From assembly GCA_030679975.1 (NCBI GenBank), contig JAUXSL010000101.1, positions 1-33,832 of the forward strand: a stretch of 33,832 nt of DNA, given 5' to 3'. The DNA is from Actinomycetota bacterium (lineage in GTDB: Bacteria; Actinomycetota; Aquicultoria; CAJVYJ01; JAUVQD01). The notes beneath the pieces are model-generated. The model was not told the DNA's origin, did no database searches, and saw nothing but the letters and a program-made list of their open reading frames with translations. Numbering within the stretch: position 1 is the stretch's first letter; each line of letters starts with the position of its first letter. A program made the position numbers and the translations under genes. Shown here piece after piece: positions 8,166 through 15,277 of this stretch.

Positions 8166-9332
8166 CTAGCCGGCTTCGCCGGTGAATGGGCTCATCGCCC
8201 GCAGCCTCGCGACAATGGGCGGTAAGACCTCGATAACATAATCTACGTCGGCTTCGTCATTCTCTTTCCCGAAGCTAAATAATAACGAGCCGTGGATCTT
8301 TTCGGGCGGCACGCCCATAGCTGCCAACACATGCGACGCCTTCAATGCCCGTGAAGTGCAAGCCGATCCGCTGGCCGCGGCCACGCCCGCCATATCCAGC
8401 ATTATCAGCATCGATTCACCTTCAATATATTCTATCCCAATGTGGGCGTTTCCCGGCAGTCTAAGGGTTGGATGGCCGTTCAATCTGGTGTGCTCCATGG
8501 CTCCAAGCAGACCGGCTACCAACCGGTCGCGCAACGGAGCGATTTTCCCGGCCCAGGCTCCCATCTCGGCCCCGGCCAGTTCGGCGGCTTTACCCATGCC
8601 GATGATCCCGGCGACGTTTTCAGTCCCCGCTCGCCGTCCCTCTTCCTGGATGCCGCCGTCGATCAGAGGTGTGACCCGCACTCCGTGACGCACGTAAAGG
8701 GCGGCCGCTCCTTTGGGTCCATAGAATTGATTGGCGGCCAAACTGAGCGCATCGACCCCGAGTTCATCGATGTTCACGGGGATCGTCCCCGCCGAGGCGA
8801 CGGCGTCCGTGTGAAAAACTATTCCCAGCGCCCTGACCGGCTCGGCTATCCGCGCGATCGGCTGGATGGTCCCGACCTCACTGTTGGCGTGCATTATCGA
8901 GACGAGCACCGTATCATCCCGCAGAGCGGCAAGAATATCCGCCGGGTCGACCAGGCCGTTCTCGTCGACTGGGACCAGCGTCACTTCCCAGCCGGCCGTT
9001 TCCAGTCTCTTGGCCGCTTGGAGAACCGAAAAATGCTCTATTGCCGAGATAACGATATGCTTACCCTTCTTAGCCCGCGCGGCGGCTAGCCCTTTGATCG
9101 CTAGATTATTCGATTCGCTGCCGCTGGATGTGAAGATCACCTCTTCAGGCCGCGCTCCAATTAAGGCCGCGACCTTGGCTCTAGCCTCGTTTACATCTTC
9201 CTTGGCCGCCTCGCCCCACTGATGGAGGCTGGCGGGGTTACCATAATTCTCGGATAAATAGGGGACCATGGCCTCAACGACACGGGGGTCGGTCTTAGTA
9301 GCCGCGGCATTATCCAGATAAACTTTTCTCAT
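8166..9332 (-). CDS. Cysteine desulfurase (NifS/IscS) homologue lacking the PLP lysine
   Basis: A 388-residue class-V aminotransferase-fold protein that aligns with IscS almost end to end: 'VYLDNAAATKTDPRVVEAM', His100 in 'SAIEHFSV', Asp176 in 'HTDAVAS', and the persulfide Cys325 in 'SGSACTSRALKASHVLAAMG'. In IscS the PLP-binding lysine sits in a 'HK-F-GPKG' motif. Here the codons read AAT CAA, giving 'ANQFYGPKG' (Asn201-Gln202). The Gln expected at position 179 is Ala ('DAVAS' instead of 'DAxQS'). PLP could not be held as an internal aldimine in the usual way. The protein may be a scaffold or persulfide carrier, or use a variant mechanism. The start at 9332 has an AAAGGAGG site inside the end of rrf2. 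An Archaeoglobus IscS without the lysine is known from memory. Confidence 0.92.
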   Translation of the reverse strand: MRKVYLDNAAATKTDPRVVEAMVPYLSENYGNPASLHQWGEAAKEDVNEARAKVAALIGARPEEVIFTSSGSESNNLAIKGLAAARAKKGKHIVISAIEHFSVLQAAKRLETAGWEVTLVPVDENGLVDPADILAALRDDTVLVSIMHANSEVGTIQPIARIAEPVRALGIVFHTDAVASAGTIPVNIDELGVDALSLAANQFYGPKGAAALYVRHGVRVTPLIDGGIQEEGRRAGTENVAGIIGMGKAAELAGAEMGAWAGKIAPLRDRLVAGLLGAMEHTRLNGHPTLRLPGNAHIGIEYIEGESMLIMLDMAGVAAASGSACTSRALKASHVLAAMGVPPEKIHGSLLFSFGKENDEADVDYVIEVLPPIVARLRAMSPFTGEAG

Positions 9333-9333
9333 T

Positions 9334-9750
9334 TTAGCCTCCTTTATGAACCGGCGATAAATCATCCAATGTGACACCCCTCAGGACTTGCTCGTTGGCT
9401 GATTTAAGCGCCGACCAGACATCTCGAAGCAGGCAGTCCGCCCCGCCGATCAGGCAGGCGTCCAACCCACTTGTCTCCAAACAGCCCTTAGGCATCACCG
9501 GGCCCTGAAGCCGGGTGACTATATCCAATAGGGTTATGCTGTCGGCCGGCTGCGCCAGAAGATAGCCGCCATAGGGCCCGCGGCTGCTGCTGACCAGCCC
9601 GGTATTGACTAGCGCCCGCAGAACCTGGGTCAAAAACGGTATCGGGATACCTTGCCGCCGGGCGATCGCGCTTCGCTTTAGCGGACCATCGGAGGCGGCT
9701 ATCTCGACCATCGCCCGAATACCATACTCAGCTTTAGATGATATGTTCAT
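9334..9750 (-). CDS. Rrf2/IscR-family transcriptional regulator
   Basis: A DNA-binding regulator of about 138 residues. It starts with the family signature 'MNISSKAEYGIRAMVEIA', followed by a winged helix-turn-helix ('IARRQGIPIPFLTQVLRALVNTGLVSSSRGPYGGYLLA'). Three Cys spaced C-x8-C-x6-C (in KGC, DAC and ADC) form the usual Fe-S cluster site, so it probably senses Fe-S status, redox or cysteine supply. It is first in the rrf2-desulfurase-dsrE-tusA operon, with 1 bp between its stop and the next start. ATGs occur at 9756 and 9750. The promoter places the transcription start on the second, so a leaderless start at 9750 is chosen. Confidence 0.92.
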   Translation of the reverse strand: MNISSKAEYGIRAMVEIAASDGPLKRSAIARRQGIPIPFLTQVLRALVNTGLVSSSRGPYGGYLLAQPADSITLLDIVTRLQGPVMPKGCLETSGLDACLIGGADCLLRDVWSALKSANEQVLRGVTLDDLSPVHKGG

Positions 9751-9756
9751 ATGCAT

Positions 9757-9784
9757 ATTTTATATTGTGCATCTACTTTGTCAA
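9757..9784 (-). promoter_or_regulatory. Promoter of the rrf2 operon (leaderless geometry)
   Basis: TTGACA (9779-9784) and TAAAAT (9757-9762), read on the minus strand, are separated by 16 bp. A start 7 nt after the -10 falls on the A of the ATG at 9750, so the mRNA would begin with the start codon, and no ribosome site is present. The surrounding A/T-rich half-symmetric sequence could hold an Rrf2 autoregulatory site. Confidence 0.7.
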
Positions 9785-9860
9785 CTATATACCCGATTCC
9801 CATTGTTCCAGACAAGATCCTCGTATTTCAACGCTGCTTGATTTGGGTATTAATATCTGG

Positions 9861-11138
9861 ATGTCAACGCCTAGATTCAGCTTGACCGCCAAGTTCGCAA
9901 TTTATAGCTTGCTAGTTATAGCGTCGATCGGTCTGGTCATCGACTTCGTTCTAACCAACCAGATCCGCGCCCAACTTTTCGATGAGTACGTCACCCGCGC
10001 TTTAGCCATCCAGCGCGCGGTCGTTTCGCATCACGTCAAACCTTCAGATTTCGCGCCCGGCTCAAAGAGGCTCGCCGGGCCGGATTTCGACCATTTCGTC
10101 AGCAAAAACATGATCTCCAAAGATTTAGTTTTTGTGCGCATTGTCAGGCGCGACAGCACCGTCCTATACAGCAATGACCGCGGCACGATCGGCACACGAT
10201 TAACGTCTAAGAAAGACTTTGAAGAGGCGCTCGGGGGGCGGATCATCTATAAAGAAGAGTCGCATCCGGCAGACCGGGCGGGCGCGGGGCCGCTGCTGGA
10301 TATGTACTCGCCGATCAAATTCAACGGGCGCACGGTCGGCGCCTTCGAAACGTATTTCTCGCTGCAGCCGCTTTACGCCCGACAACGCGCAATGCTCCTG
10401 ACCGTCGCCTCTCTGCTCGCCGGCGGTTTAGGTCTCCTCTGGTTGGTTCTCTACGGAATGGTGCGGAACGCATCGATCATGATCGAAAGGCAGAATGTCG
10501 GCCTGCGCCGGCTTTCAGACAGCCTCTCCGGATCGCTTGATCAAACGCTTAAGAACTACTTGGGCACGATGGAGTCCCTGGCCCAGGCTGTGGAAGCCAG
10601 AGACCCGTATACAAGCGGCCATTCTCATCGTATGGAGGGCCTAAGTTCAGCCATAGCCAGACAGCTCAAATTGAGCGAAGAACAGGCCGTGAGGCTGGAT
10701 CGCGCCGGTGAACTCCATGATATCGGCAAGATAGGCATACCCGAGGCTATCCTGTCCAAACCCGAGACTTTAACTCCGGAAGAGTGGGGCATCATGAAAA
10801 AGCACCCGGTCATCGGCGCCGAGATAATCAGCCAAATTCCATTCTTGAAAGATGTGGCGCCAATCGTCCGCCATCACCATGAGCACTACGACGGGAGCGG
10901 CTACCCGGACGGCTGGAGAGGCGAGGCGATCCCCTTTGAGGCCCGCGCACTGGCGGTATTGGACGCTTTTGACACCATGATCAGCGATCGTCCATACCGC
11001 CACGCCCTCCCGGTAGAAGAAGCGCTGCGCCGGCTTATGGAAGCGTCCGGCACGCAATTTGACCCGACTGTGGTCGAGGCTTTTCTCACTCTCTACGACC
11101 GGCGTCCCAAACTCTTTAGGCGATTAAACGCGGCTTGA
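9861..11138 (+). CDS. Membrane sensor protein with HD-GYP domain (putative c-di-GMP phosphodiesterase)
   Basis: About 425 residues. A first membrane helix (roughly residues 10-30), an extracytoplasmic sensing region of about 150 residues, and a second helix ('LLTVASLLAGGLGLLWLVLYGMV') lead into an HD-GYP domain. The catalytic parts are visible: 'YTSGHSHRM', 'HDIGKIGIPEAIL', 'HHEHYDGSGYPDG', and 'DAFDTMISDRPYR'. The family hydrolyses cyclic di-GMP using a bimetal site. It is divergent from rrf2, with about 110 bp between starts. The frame is open upstream to 9738 but that part overlaps the rrf2 start. ATG at 9861 directly precedes a typical n-region. A -10-like TATTAA at 9848-9853 suggests a very short or absent leader. 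Confidence 0.88.
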   Translation: MSTPRFSLTAKFAIYSLLVIASIGLVIDFVLTNQIRAQLFDEYVTRALAIQRAVVSHHVKPSDFAPGSKRLAGPDFDHFVSKNMISKDLVFVRIVRRDSTVLYSNDRGTIGTRLTSKKDFEEALGGRIIYKEESHPADRAGAGPLLDMYSPIKFNGRTVGAFETYFSLQPLYARQRAMLLTVASLLAGGLGLLWLVLYGMVRNASIMIERQNVGLRRLSDSLSGSLDQTLKNYLGTMESLAQAVEARDPYTSGHSHRMEGLSSAIARQLKLSEEQAVRLDRAGELHDIGKIGIPEAILSKPETLTPEEWGIMKKHPVIGAEIISQIPFLKDVAPIVRHHHEHYDGSGYPDGWRGEAIPFEARALAVLDAFDTMISDRPYRHALPVEEALRRLMEASGTQFDPTVVEAFLTLYDRRPKLFRRLNAA

Positions 11139-11195
11139 TTCCCGATGCCTGGCCCTCCTTCCTTCTGCTACACTGTTTCTGTCAGGAGTTGAGAC

Positions 11196-11759
11196 ATGAC
11201 GGAATACAAAGTGCAGCCGGACGCCACTCATCAAGAGTTGCATCGGGTCCCGCAGCAATATTTAACTGTCCCCGCCCACATTCATGTGGTCGGCTATATT
11301 AACGACGCGAATATGTCGCCGGATGCGCGGCGGCATTTTACGGCGCTGGCCGACCTGTTAGGTATCGAGCCAACCGATATTCATTGGCAAGACGCTCGAG
11401 CTTTCGCTATACGGTCCGACCGCGGCGGCCGGATACTACTGAAACTGGATGTTGCCCGGGACCATTACACGATCCAAACCTGGTGGGTAGACAACGCGCC
11501 GCCGACCTTTGGACGCCTACCCGCCTACCGGGACAATCATGAATTCCCCAGTAAGGGCAAGCTTACTGAGCTGGACATCTGCTGGCTAGGCGCGGCTCTA
11601 TCCGCGGAGGGAGTGCGCTCCCGCTTCGAGCCTAATACCGAGGTTTTGAGCAGCGCTGTCTTGGGCGGCAAGCTCCACATCGCCACAGACTATGAACCCG
11701 ACCACGAAGGACGTGAGTGTCAAGACTCGATTAAAATGTCCTCTCCCTTAACTCGTTAA
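11196..11759 (+). CDS. Hypothetical protein
   Basis: 187 residues, not recognised. A good AGGAG ribosome site lies 7 nt before the ATG. There is no signal peptide or membrane helix. The protein is rich in His and Trp around residues 30-110, with an acidic C-terminal part ('TDYEPDHEGRE'). The last 15 or so residues are encoded by the terminal repeat of an insertion-element remnant (from about 11720), so the original C terminus was probably replaced by that insertion. No function can be assigned. Confidence 0.6.
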   Translation: MTEYKVQPDATHQELHRVPQQYLTVPAHIHVVGYINDANMSPDARRHFTALADLLGIEPTDIHWQDARAFAIRSDRGGRILLKLDVARDHYTIQTWWVDNAPPTFGRLPAYRDNHEFPSKGKLTELDICWLGAALSAEGVRSRFEPNTEVLSSAVLGGKLHIATDYEPDHEGRECQDSIKMSSPLTR

Positions 11760-11774
11760 AAATGTCCTCTTTTA
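11725..11774. repeat. Tandem 24-26 bp repeats at the end of an IS remnant
   Basis: Two similar units, 11725-11750 and 11751-11774, both run ACTCG-T/A-rich-AATGTCCTCT. They sit directly behind the stop codon of the transposase fragment on the minus strand, where multi-copy transposase-binding repeats are often found. No second terminus is visible on the other side. Confidence 0.55.
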
Positions 11775-11985
11775 CGGAGCTGCTCCAATGAGCTGTTTGC
11801 CCCACTTTGGGTGCCGCCAAGGGTGGTCCGGCGCCGGCATGCGCGCCATGCTTTTCTTGGGCTTTTCTTGTTCGACGACCGGTTGAGACTGAGCCTCCTT
11901 GGATATTTCGACGAATTCAAGTTCACGGTCGGAATAGATAAGGTGGAAACTGCCGTCAAGGCGCTTTTGGACGGTGAGCTTGGCC
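11772..11985 (-). pseudogene. Transposase C-terminal fragment (DDE/ISNCY-like)
   Basis: About 70 codons resemble the C-terminal tail of a DDE-type transposase: 'RAKLTVQKRLDGSFHLIYSDRELEFVEI', then a Pro/Lys/Gln-rich linker and 'DHPWRHPKWGK' before the stop. All upstream catalytic parts are missing. The frame continues to 12041, but that part is the antisense of another gene fragment, so the junction lies near 11975-11990. Family assignment beyond 'integrase-core transposase tail' is uncertain. Confidence 0.55.
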
Positions 11986-12258
11986 CTGCAGAGAAGCATG
12001 AACGAGACGGCCAGGAGCCAGATGGCGATGCAGACGACCATCGAGGGCCTCTACATCTTTATTGTCGCTTTTTATCTGACCGAGTTGGCCCGGATCGTCT
12101 TTGAAGCGTTAAAAGAGCAGGGAATATTGAAAACTTCGCCCAATTTGCTGGCGGCGATATTCATCCCCTTTGCCATCGGCGCCGGTCTGGTCTTATCCGG
12201 CAAGGCCGGCCATTGGCTCCGCGAACAACGCGCGGGGGGAAATGAGGGCCACCCCTAG
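11974..12258 (+). pseudogene. DUF3422-like membrane protein, C-terminal fragment
   Basis: About 90 codons with 'QMAMQTTIEGLYIFIVAFYLTELARIVFEAL' followed by a second hydrophobic helix. This resembles the C-terminal coiled-coil plus two-helix end of DUF3422/RMD1-like membrane proteins. The 5' part is gone and the remaining frame begins at the transposase-fragment junction. The GTG at 11974 has no ribosome site. The 3' end overlaps the convergent MBL-fold gene by 4 bp. Probably a remnant left by the insertion event. Confidence 0.5.
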
Positions 12259-12950
12259 ACAATAGTCGTTTCCGCCAGTAAAGCGTCCACGTACTCTTTG
12301 ATATTGTCGCGAATCATCGCCCCGTGACCCGAAGCGATTATCTTGACCGGCAATTCCTCGACTCTGGCCAGCGCTTCTTTAGTGTATCTGGTATTGCCTA
12401 GTTTCATTTTCTGCAACATTTTCAGCGTTTCGGTCTTATCGCCGTCGGTAAAAACGCGCCACTCGGCCGGGCCGGAGGACGCGAATAAGTCGGCTGAAAA
12501 TAGCACTCCGTCGCTTTCCTCAAAGACCATCATCGTCCCCGGCGTGCAGGTAAACGGGGCCCCGACAAACCTTAGCCGGTGATGGCCGAGGCTGAGGACC
12601 TCGCCATCGCGGACCGCCTGAATATTGGCCGGCTGAACACCCCACATGCCGAAACCCCCGGCTTCCAATTCGGATGCGACAACCGTGGCTTGCGGGGCCG
12701 CTTCTAAAATGGCCGCCAGCCCGCCGCCGTGGTCGAGGTCGGTATGGGTCAAGATAACGTAGTCGATTTCTTTAGGGTCTACCAGGGTTTTTATGTTGGC
12801 CACCACCGCGCCGGCGGTCGCGGGCGCGCCCGTATCGATAATCGCGGTCTTGTTATCTTTTATCAAGAAAGCGTTGAGAGAGCCGCCGGGAGCGGGTGCC
12901 GCAAAATGGACGCCCACCCAGTAAATGCTGTCGGTGATCTGATTTTCCAT
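12255..12950 (-). CDS. MBL-fold protein resembling the diiron domain of flavodiiron/ODP proteins
   Basis: 231 residues with a metallo-beta-lactamase fold and no flavodoxin domain. The metal motif reads 'THTDLDHGGG' (H-x-D-x-D-H), close to the H-x-E-x-D-H of flavodiiron proteins. The bridging Asp is in 'LFSADLF' and the last His in 'ASGHGAM'. Where flavodiiron proteins have His before 'WP', this protein reads 'FTCTPGTMM', so Cys replaces His. Free-standing domains of this type bind O2 at a diiron site and can act as oxygen sensors; here the altered ligands leave enzymatic activity open. It follows the alpha/beta hydrolase with no gap between the hydrolase stop and its ATG, so the two form an operon. 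Confidence 0.82.
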   Translation of the reverse strand: MENQITDSIYWVGVHFAAPAPGGSLNAFLIKDNKTAIIDTGAPATAGAVVANIKTLVDPKEIDYVILTHTDLDHGGGLAAILEAAPQATVVASELEAGGFGMWGVQPANIQAVRDGEVLSLGHHRLRFVGAPFTCTPGTMMVFEESDGVLFSADLFASSGPAEWRVFTDGDKTETLKMLQKMKLGNTRYTKEALARVEELPVKIIASGHGAMIRDNIKEYVDALLAETTIV

Positions 12951-13922
12951 TTAAGCGGCTAACTTGCCTTCGGCCCACATCTGGACATGAGCGTTAAATT
13001 TAGACGGGTGCTCGAATTCCGGCATCGACCTGGCGTCGGGAAACGCTTGGAGGACGGCATTCTCATTCGCGTCCAAAAACTCCTGAGCATCGGACACCGG
13101 GATAGAAGAAGGCATCTCTCCCCAAAGTATCAAAATAGGTTGAGTCAGCTTGGCGTAAGAAGACCTGATATCGACATTGAGTTGGCCGCCGGAGACCGCC
13201 ATCGGCGCCCACTTAGCGCCCGGCTGATGCGTCTCGCGATACATGTCTTCGTCGGCGCTCGGAGTGATCAGGCTTGGGTCCTCGACAGTTTCAGTTCTGA
13301 GCCGGCGCGAAATTTGACGCTTGGAAACCATAGCGAAATAAGTGAGGGTGCCAACGACCGGTAGGCTCGACCAGCGATACGCCAACCGCTGTCCCATCGG
13401 GGCCGGACCGGCGAACCTCGTCAGGCCTGTCGGTGAATCTAAGACCAGGCGGCTTATAAGCTTGGGGTCCGAAGCAGCCACGTCGATAACAAACGGCGCC
13501 GACTGGCCGCCGGCCACGACAATTGCCGGCTGCTCCACGATTTCTTTCAGAAAATCCGCGATCAGGTCTTTATAGAGGTCCGGGCTGTAAGCCAGCGCCG
13601 GCCGCGATGACCGGCCGAACCCCAAAAGGTCCGGCGCGAAAACCTTGAATTGTTTCGACAAGGCGCTGAAGTTGCTCTCCCACTGCGCGTTGGAAGCGCC
13701 CGGATACATGCCGTGGATAAAAACAATCGGCCGACCCTCGCCGGCGCTCGCGAAATTGATATCGTAATCCCGCCACTGCCAGACCTGGTTGTCGCCACCC
13801 AGCACGGATTCAATCGGGCCGCCCCGACGACTAAGCCACCAGGACAACCCACCTGCGGCAGCGGCCACGGCTGCCAACGACGCGACAATGCTTCCGACTA
13901 TGTTTCTGATTTTCATGCGCAT
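12951..13922 (-). CDS. Alpha/beta hydrolase, membrane-anchored
   Basis: 323 residues. An N-terminal signal-anchor (residues 4-30) is followed by an alpha/beta hydrolase core with the oxyanion-region 'IVFIHGMYPGAS' and 'VFAPDLLGFGRSSRP'. The nucleophile elbow reads 'AGGQSAPFV', so Ser is in G-Q-S-A-P rather than the common G-x-S-x-G. The catalytic His is likely in 'EFEHPSKFN'. The acid is not in the usual place after 'LILWGEM', so activity needs testing. An N-terminal membrane anchor suggests action at the cell surface. Substrate unknown. First gene of a two-gene operon with the ODP-like protein. Confidence 0.85.
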   Translation of the reverse strand: MRMKIRNIVGSIVASLAAVAAAAGGLSWWLSRRGGPIESVLGGDNQVWQWRDYDINFASAGEGRPIVFIHGMYPGASNAQWESNFSALSKQFKVFAPDLLGFGRSSRPALAYSPDLYKDLIADFLKEIVEQPAIVVAGGQSAPFVIDVAASDPKLISRLVLDSPTGLTRFAGPAPMGQRLAYRWSSLPVVGTLTYFAMVSKRQISRRLRTETVEDPSLITPSADEDMYRETHQPGAKWAPMAVSGGQLNVDIRSSYAKLTQPILILWGEMPSSIPVSDAQEFLDANENAVLQAFPDARSMPEFEHPSKFNAHVQMWAEGKLAA

Positions 13923-13957
13923 TTCTTACCCGTGGCGTCGCCAAACATAACTCGGTA

Positions 13958-13986
13958 TTGGAATTTGCCGCCACTCAAAATATAAT
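13958..13986 (+). promoter_or_regulatory. Promoter of tRNA-Arg
   Basis: TTGGAA (13958-13963), a 17-bp spacer, and a perfect TATAAT (13981-13986). Transcription would start near 13993, about 20 nt before the mature tRNA 5' end at 14014. Confidence 0.8.
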
Positions 13987-14013
13987 GCGACTAGTTAATT
14001 CTACTGGTCCAAT

Positions 14014-14086
14014 GCCCTCGTAGCTCAGGGGATAGAGCACAGGTTTCCTAAACCTGGTGTCGCATGTTCGATTCATGCCGGGGGCA
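14014..14086 (+). tRNA. tRNA-Arg (anticodon CCT)
   Basis: A full cloverleaf can be drawn: 7-bp acceptor stem (GCCCTCG with CGGGGGC, one G-U), D stem GCTC/GAGC, anticodon stem CAGGT/ACCTG with loop TTCCTAA giving anticodon CCT, T stem GCATG/CATGC, and discriminator A. CCA is not encoded. The segment from the anticodon loop to the 3' end is the integration target: 46 bp are shared with 24415-24460, and 42 bp with 25240-25281. Confidence 0.95.
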
Positions 14087-14088
14087 CG
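14043..14088 (+). repeat. att repeat A (within tRNA-Arg 3' part)
   Basis: 46 bp identical to 24415-24460, covering the anticodon loop through the discriminator base plus 2 bp. This is the left attachment site next to the integrase gene. Confidence 0.92.
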
Positions 14089-14115
14089 TACATTTACCAG
14101 GGAAGATACAACAAG

Positions 14116-14149
14116 AAGGCCCCTACGGTTTGCCGCCGAGGGGCCTTTT
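14116..14149 (+). terminator. Intrinsic terminator between tRNA-Arg and the integrase
   Basis: A stem of AAGGCCCCT (14116-14124) with AGGGGCCTT (14139-14147), a 14-nt loop, and a TTTT run at 14146-14149. It would end the tRNA transcript. The opposite strand has a weaker T-rich tail, so it may also stop integrase transcription coming the other way. Confidence 0.85.
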
Positions 14150-14168
14150 GCTAATGGATTGCTAATGG
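14150..14168 (+). repeat. Paired GCTAATGG repeats, left arm
   Basis: GCTAATGG occurs at 14150-14157 and again at 14161-14168, 11 bp apart (one helical turn). The same pair with the same spacing is at the right end (24280-24298). Candidate arm-type binding sites for the integrase. Confidence 0.65.
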
Positions 14169-14176
14169 AAATATTT

Positions 14177-15274
14177 TCAGACGGCTTCACACACCCGGTC
14201 AGCGCCAAAGATGGCCGCTTCCAATTCAGCCGCCGCCGCGCTTTCTGTCTCTGGCAACAGGTGGCCGTAAGTATCGGCGGTTATCTGTATCGAGCTATGT
14301 CCTAATTGGCGCTGTATGACCTTTAGAGGCACGTTGCGGCTGATCGCCAGGGCTGCGTAACTATGTCTTAGATCATGGAACCTGACGCGCCTTAGCCCGG
14401 CTCTGGTAAGCGTCGGCCAGAAGATGCGCCTAAGTAGATTAGGGCCGTCTATCGGAGTTCCCACTTCACTTGGAAATATCAGGCCAAGCGGATTATCCGG
14501 GCCGTCTACCAGTAGCCGGGTTTGTAGTTCCCTTAAAGCTTTTATTAATGTGTCGGAGATCGACACCCGCCGGACGCTATGAGCGCTTTTAGTCTCTACT
14601 AGGATTGTCCCCCTGACCGAGCGCCTAACGCTGATCGTCTTAGCGTTAAAGTCTATGTCTTCCCACTTTAGGCCTAAGAGTTCCCCGCGTCTTAGTCCCG
14701 TCATACAGGCCGTTAAGAGTAGGGCATAATGGCGCTGATCGGTTGCGGCCAAGAGCTTGTTTATCTCCGCCGGGTTCAAGAAGTCCATTTCCACCTTGGG
14801 GACGCGTGGCTTTTTGACGGCTTTAGCCGGGTCTTTGCTTAAGTACCCCCACTGCTCAGCGGTCTTAAAGATGGTCTTTAAGACGGTCAGGCTATGCGCT
14901 ACCGTCCGGGGGCTAAGGCAAGAGGCCGACAGCTCGGAGACAAACAGATCAATAATTTCCGTAGAGATTGCCCTTGTCTGTAAGTGTCCGAAAGCCGGTT
15001 TTAGGCGGCGCTCAATCTGGACGCGGTAAAAATCCAAAGTGGACGGCTTGATAGCGGCCTCAGACTTCTTTAACCACTTGTCGCATAGATCGCGGAATAA
15101 AATGTCTTTCGGCGCTTGATATTCCCCCCGGTGAACCTGGCCCATAATCTGAGTCAAGGCCCGCTCGGCCTCTTTTTTATTCGGCCCGATGGTTTTCCAT
15201 TTCTGCTTACCGTCCACATAGTATACGACCGCATAATTCCCGCTTGCCCTCTTGACGATTGAACCGCTTGCCAT
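14177..15274 (-). CDS. int: Tyrosine site-specific recombinase (integrase)
   Basis: 365 residues. The N-terminal region has the arm-binding type strand pattern ('GSIVKRASGNYAVVYYVDGKQKWKTIG') followed by an SAM-like core-binding domain around residues 60-160. The catalytic domain shows Arg in 'TGLRRGELLGLKW', Lys in 'ETKSAHSVRRV', 'HDLRHSYA', 'LGHSSIQIT' and the nucleophile Tyr in 'ADTYGHL'. It would integrate the element at tRNA-Arg. It lies 90 bp from the tRNA end and 3 bp after the CGNR-like gene, so both are likely on one mRNA driven by the promoter at 16382-16410. Confidence 0.95.
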   Translation of the reverse strand: MASGSIVKRASGNYAVVYYVDGKQKWKTIGPNKKEAERALTQIMGQVHRGEYQAPKDILFRDLCDKWLKKSEAAIKPSTLDFYRVQIERRLKPAFGHLQTRAISTEIIDLFVSELSASCLSPRTVAHSLTVLKTIFKTAEQWGYLSKDPAKAVKKPRVPKVEMDFLNPAEINKLLAATDQRHYALLLTACMTGLRRGELLGLKWEDIDFNAKTISVRRSVRGTILVETKSAHSVRRVSISDTLIKALRELQTRLLVDGPDNPLGLIFPSEVGTPIDGPNLLRRIFWPTLTRAGLRRVRFHDLRHSYAALAISRNVPLKVIQRQLGHSSIQITADTYGHLLPETESAAAAELEAAIFGADRVCEAV

Positions 15275-15277
15275 GAT

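Noticed and set aside
9738-9860. 41-residue extension of the HD-GYP protein
   Set aside because: It would overlap the start and promoter of rrf2 and has no ribosome site.
11811-12104. 97-codon plus-strand ORF across the transposase fragment
   Set aside because: It is the antisense of the transposase tail and is in a different frame from the DUF3422-like fragment.
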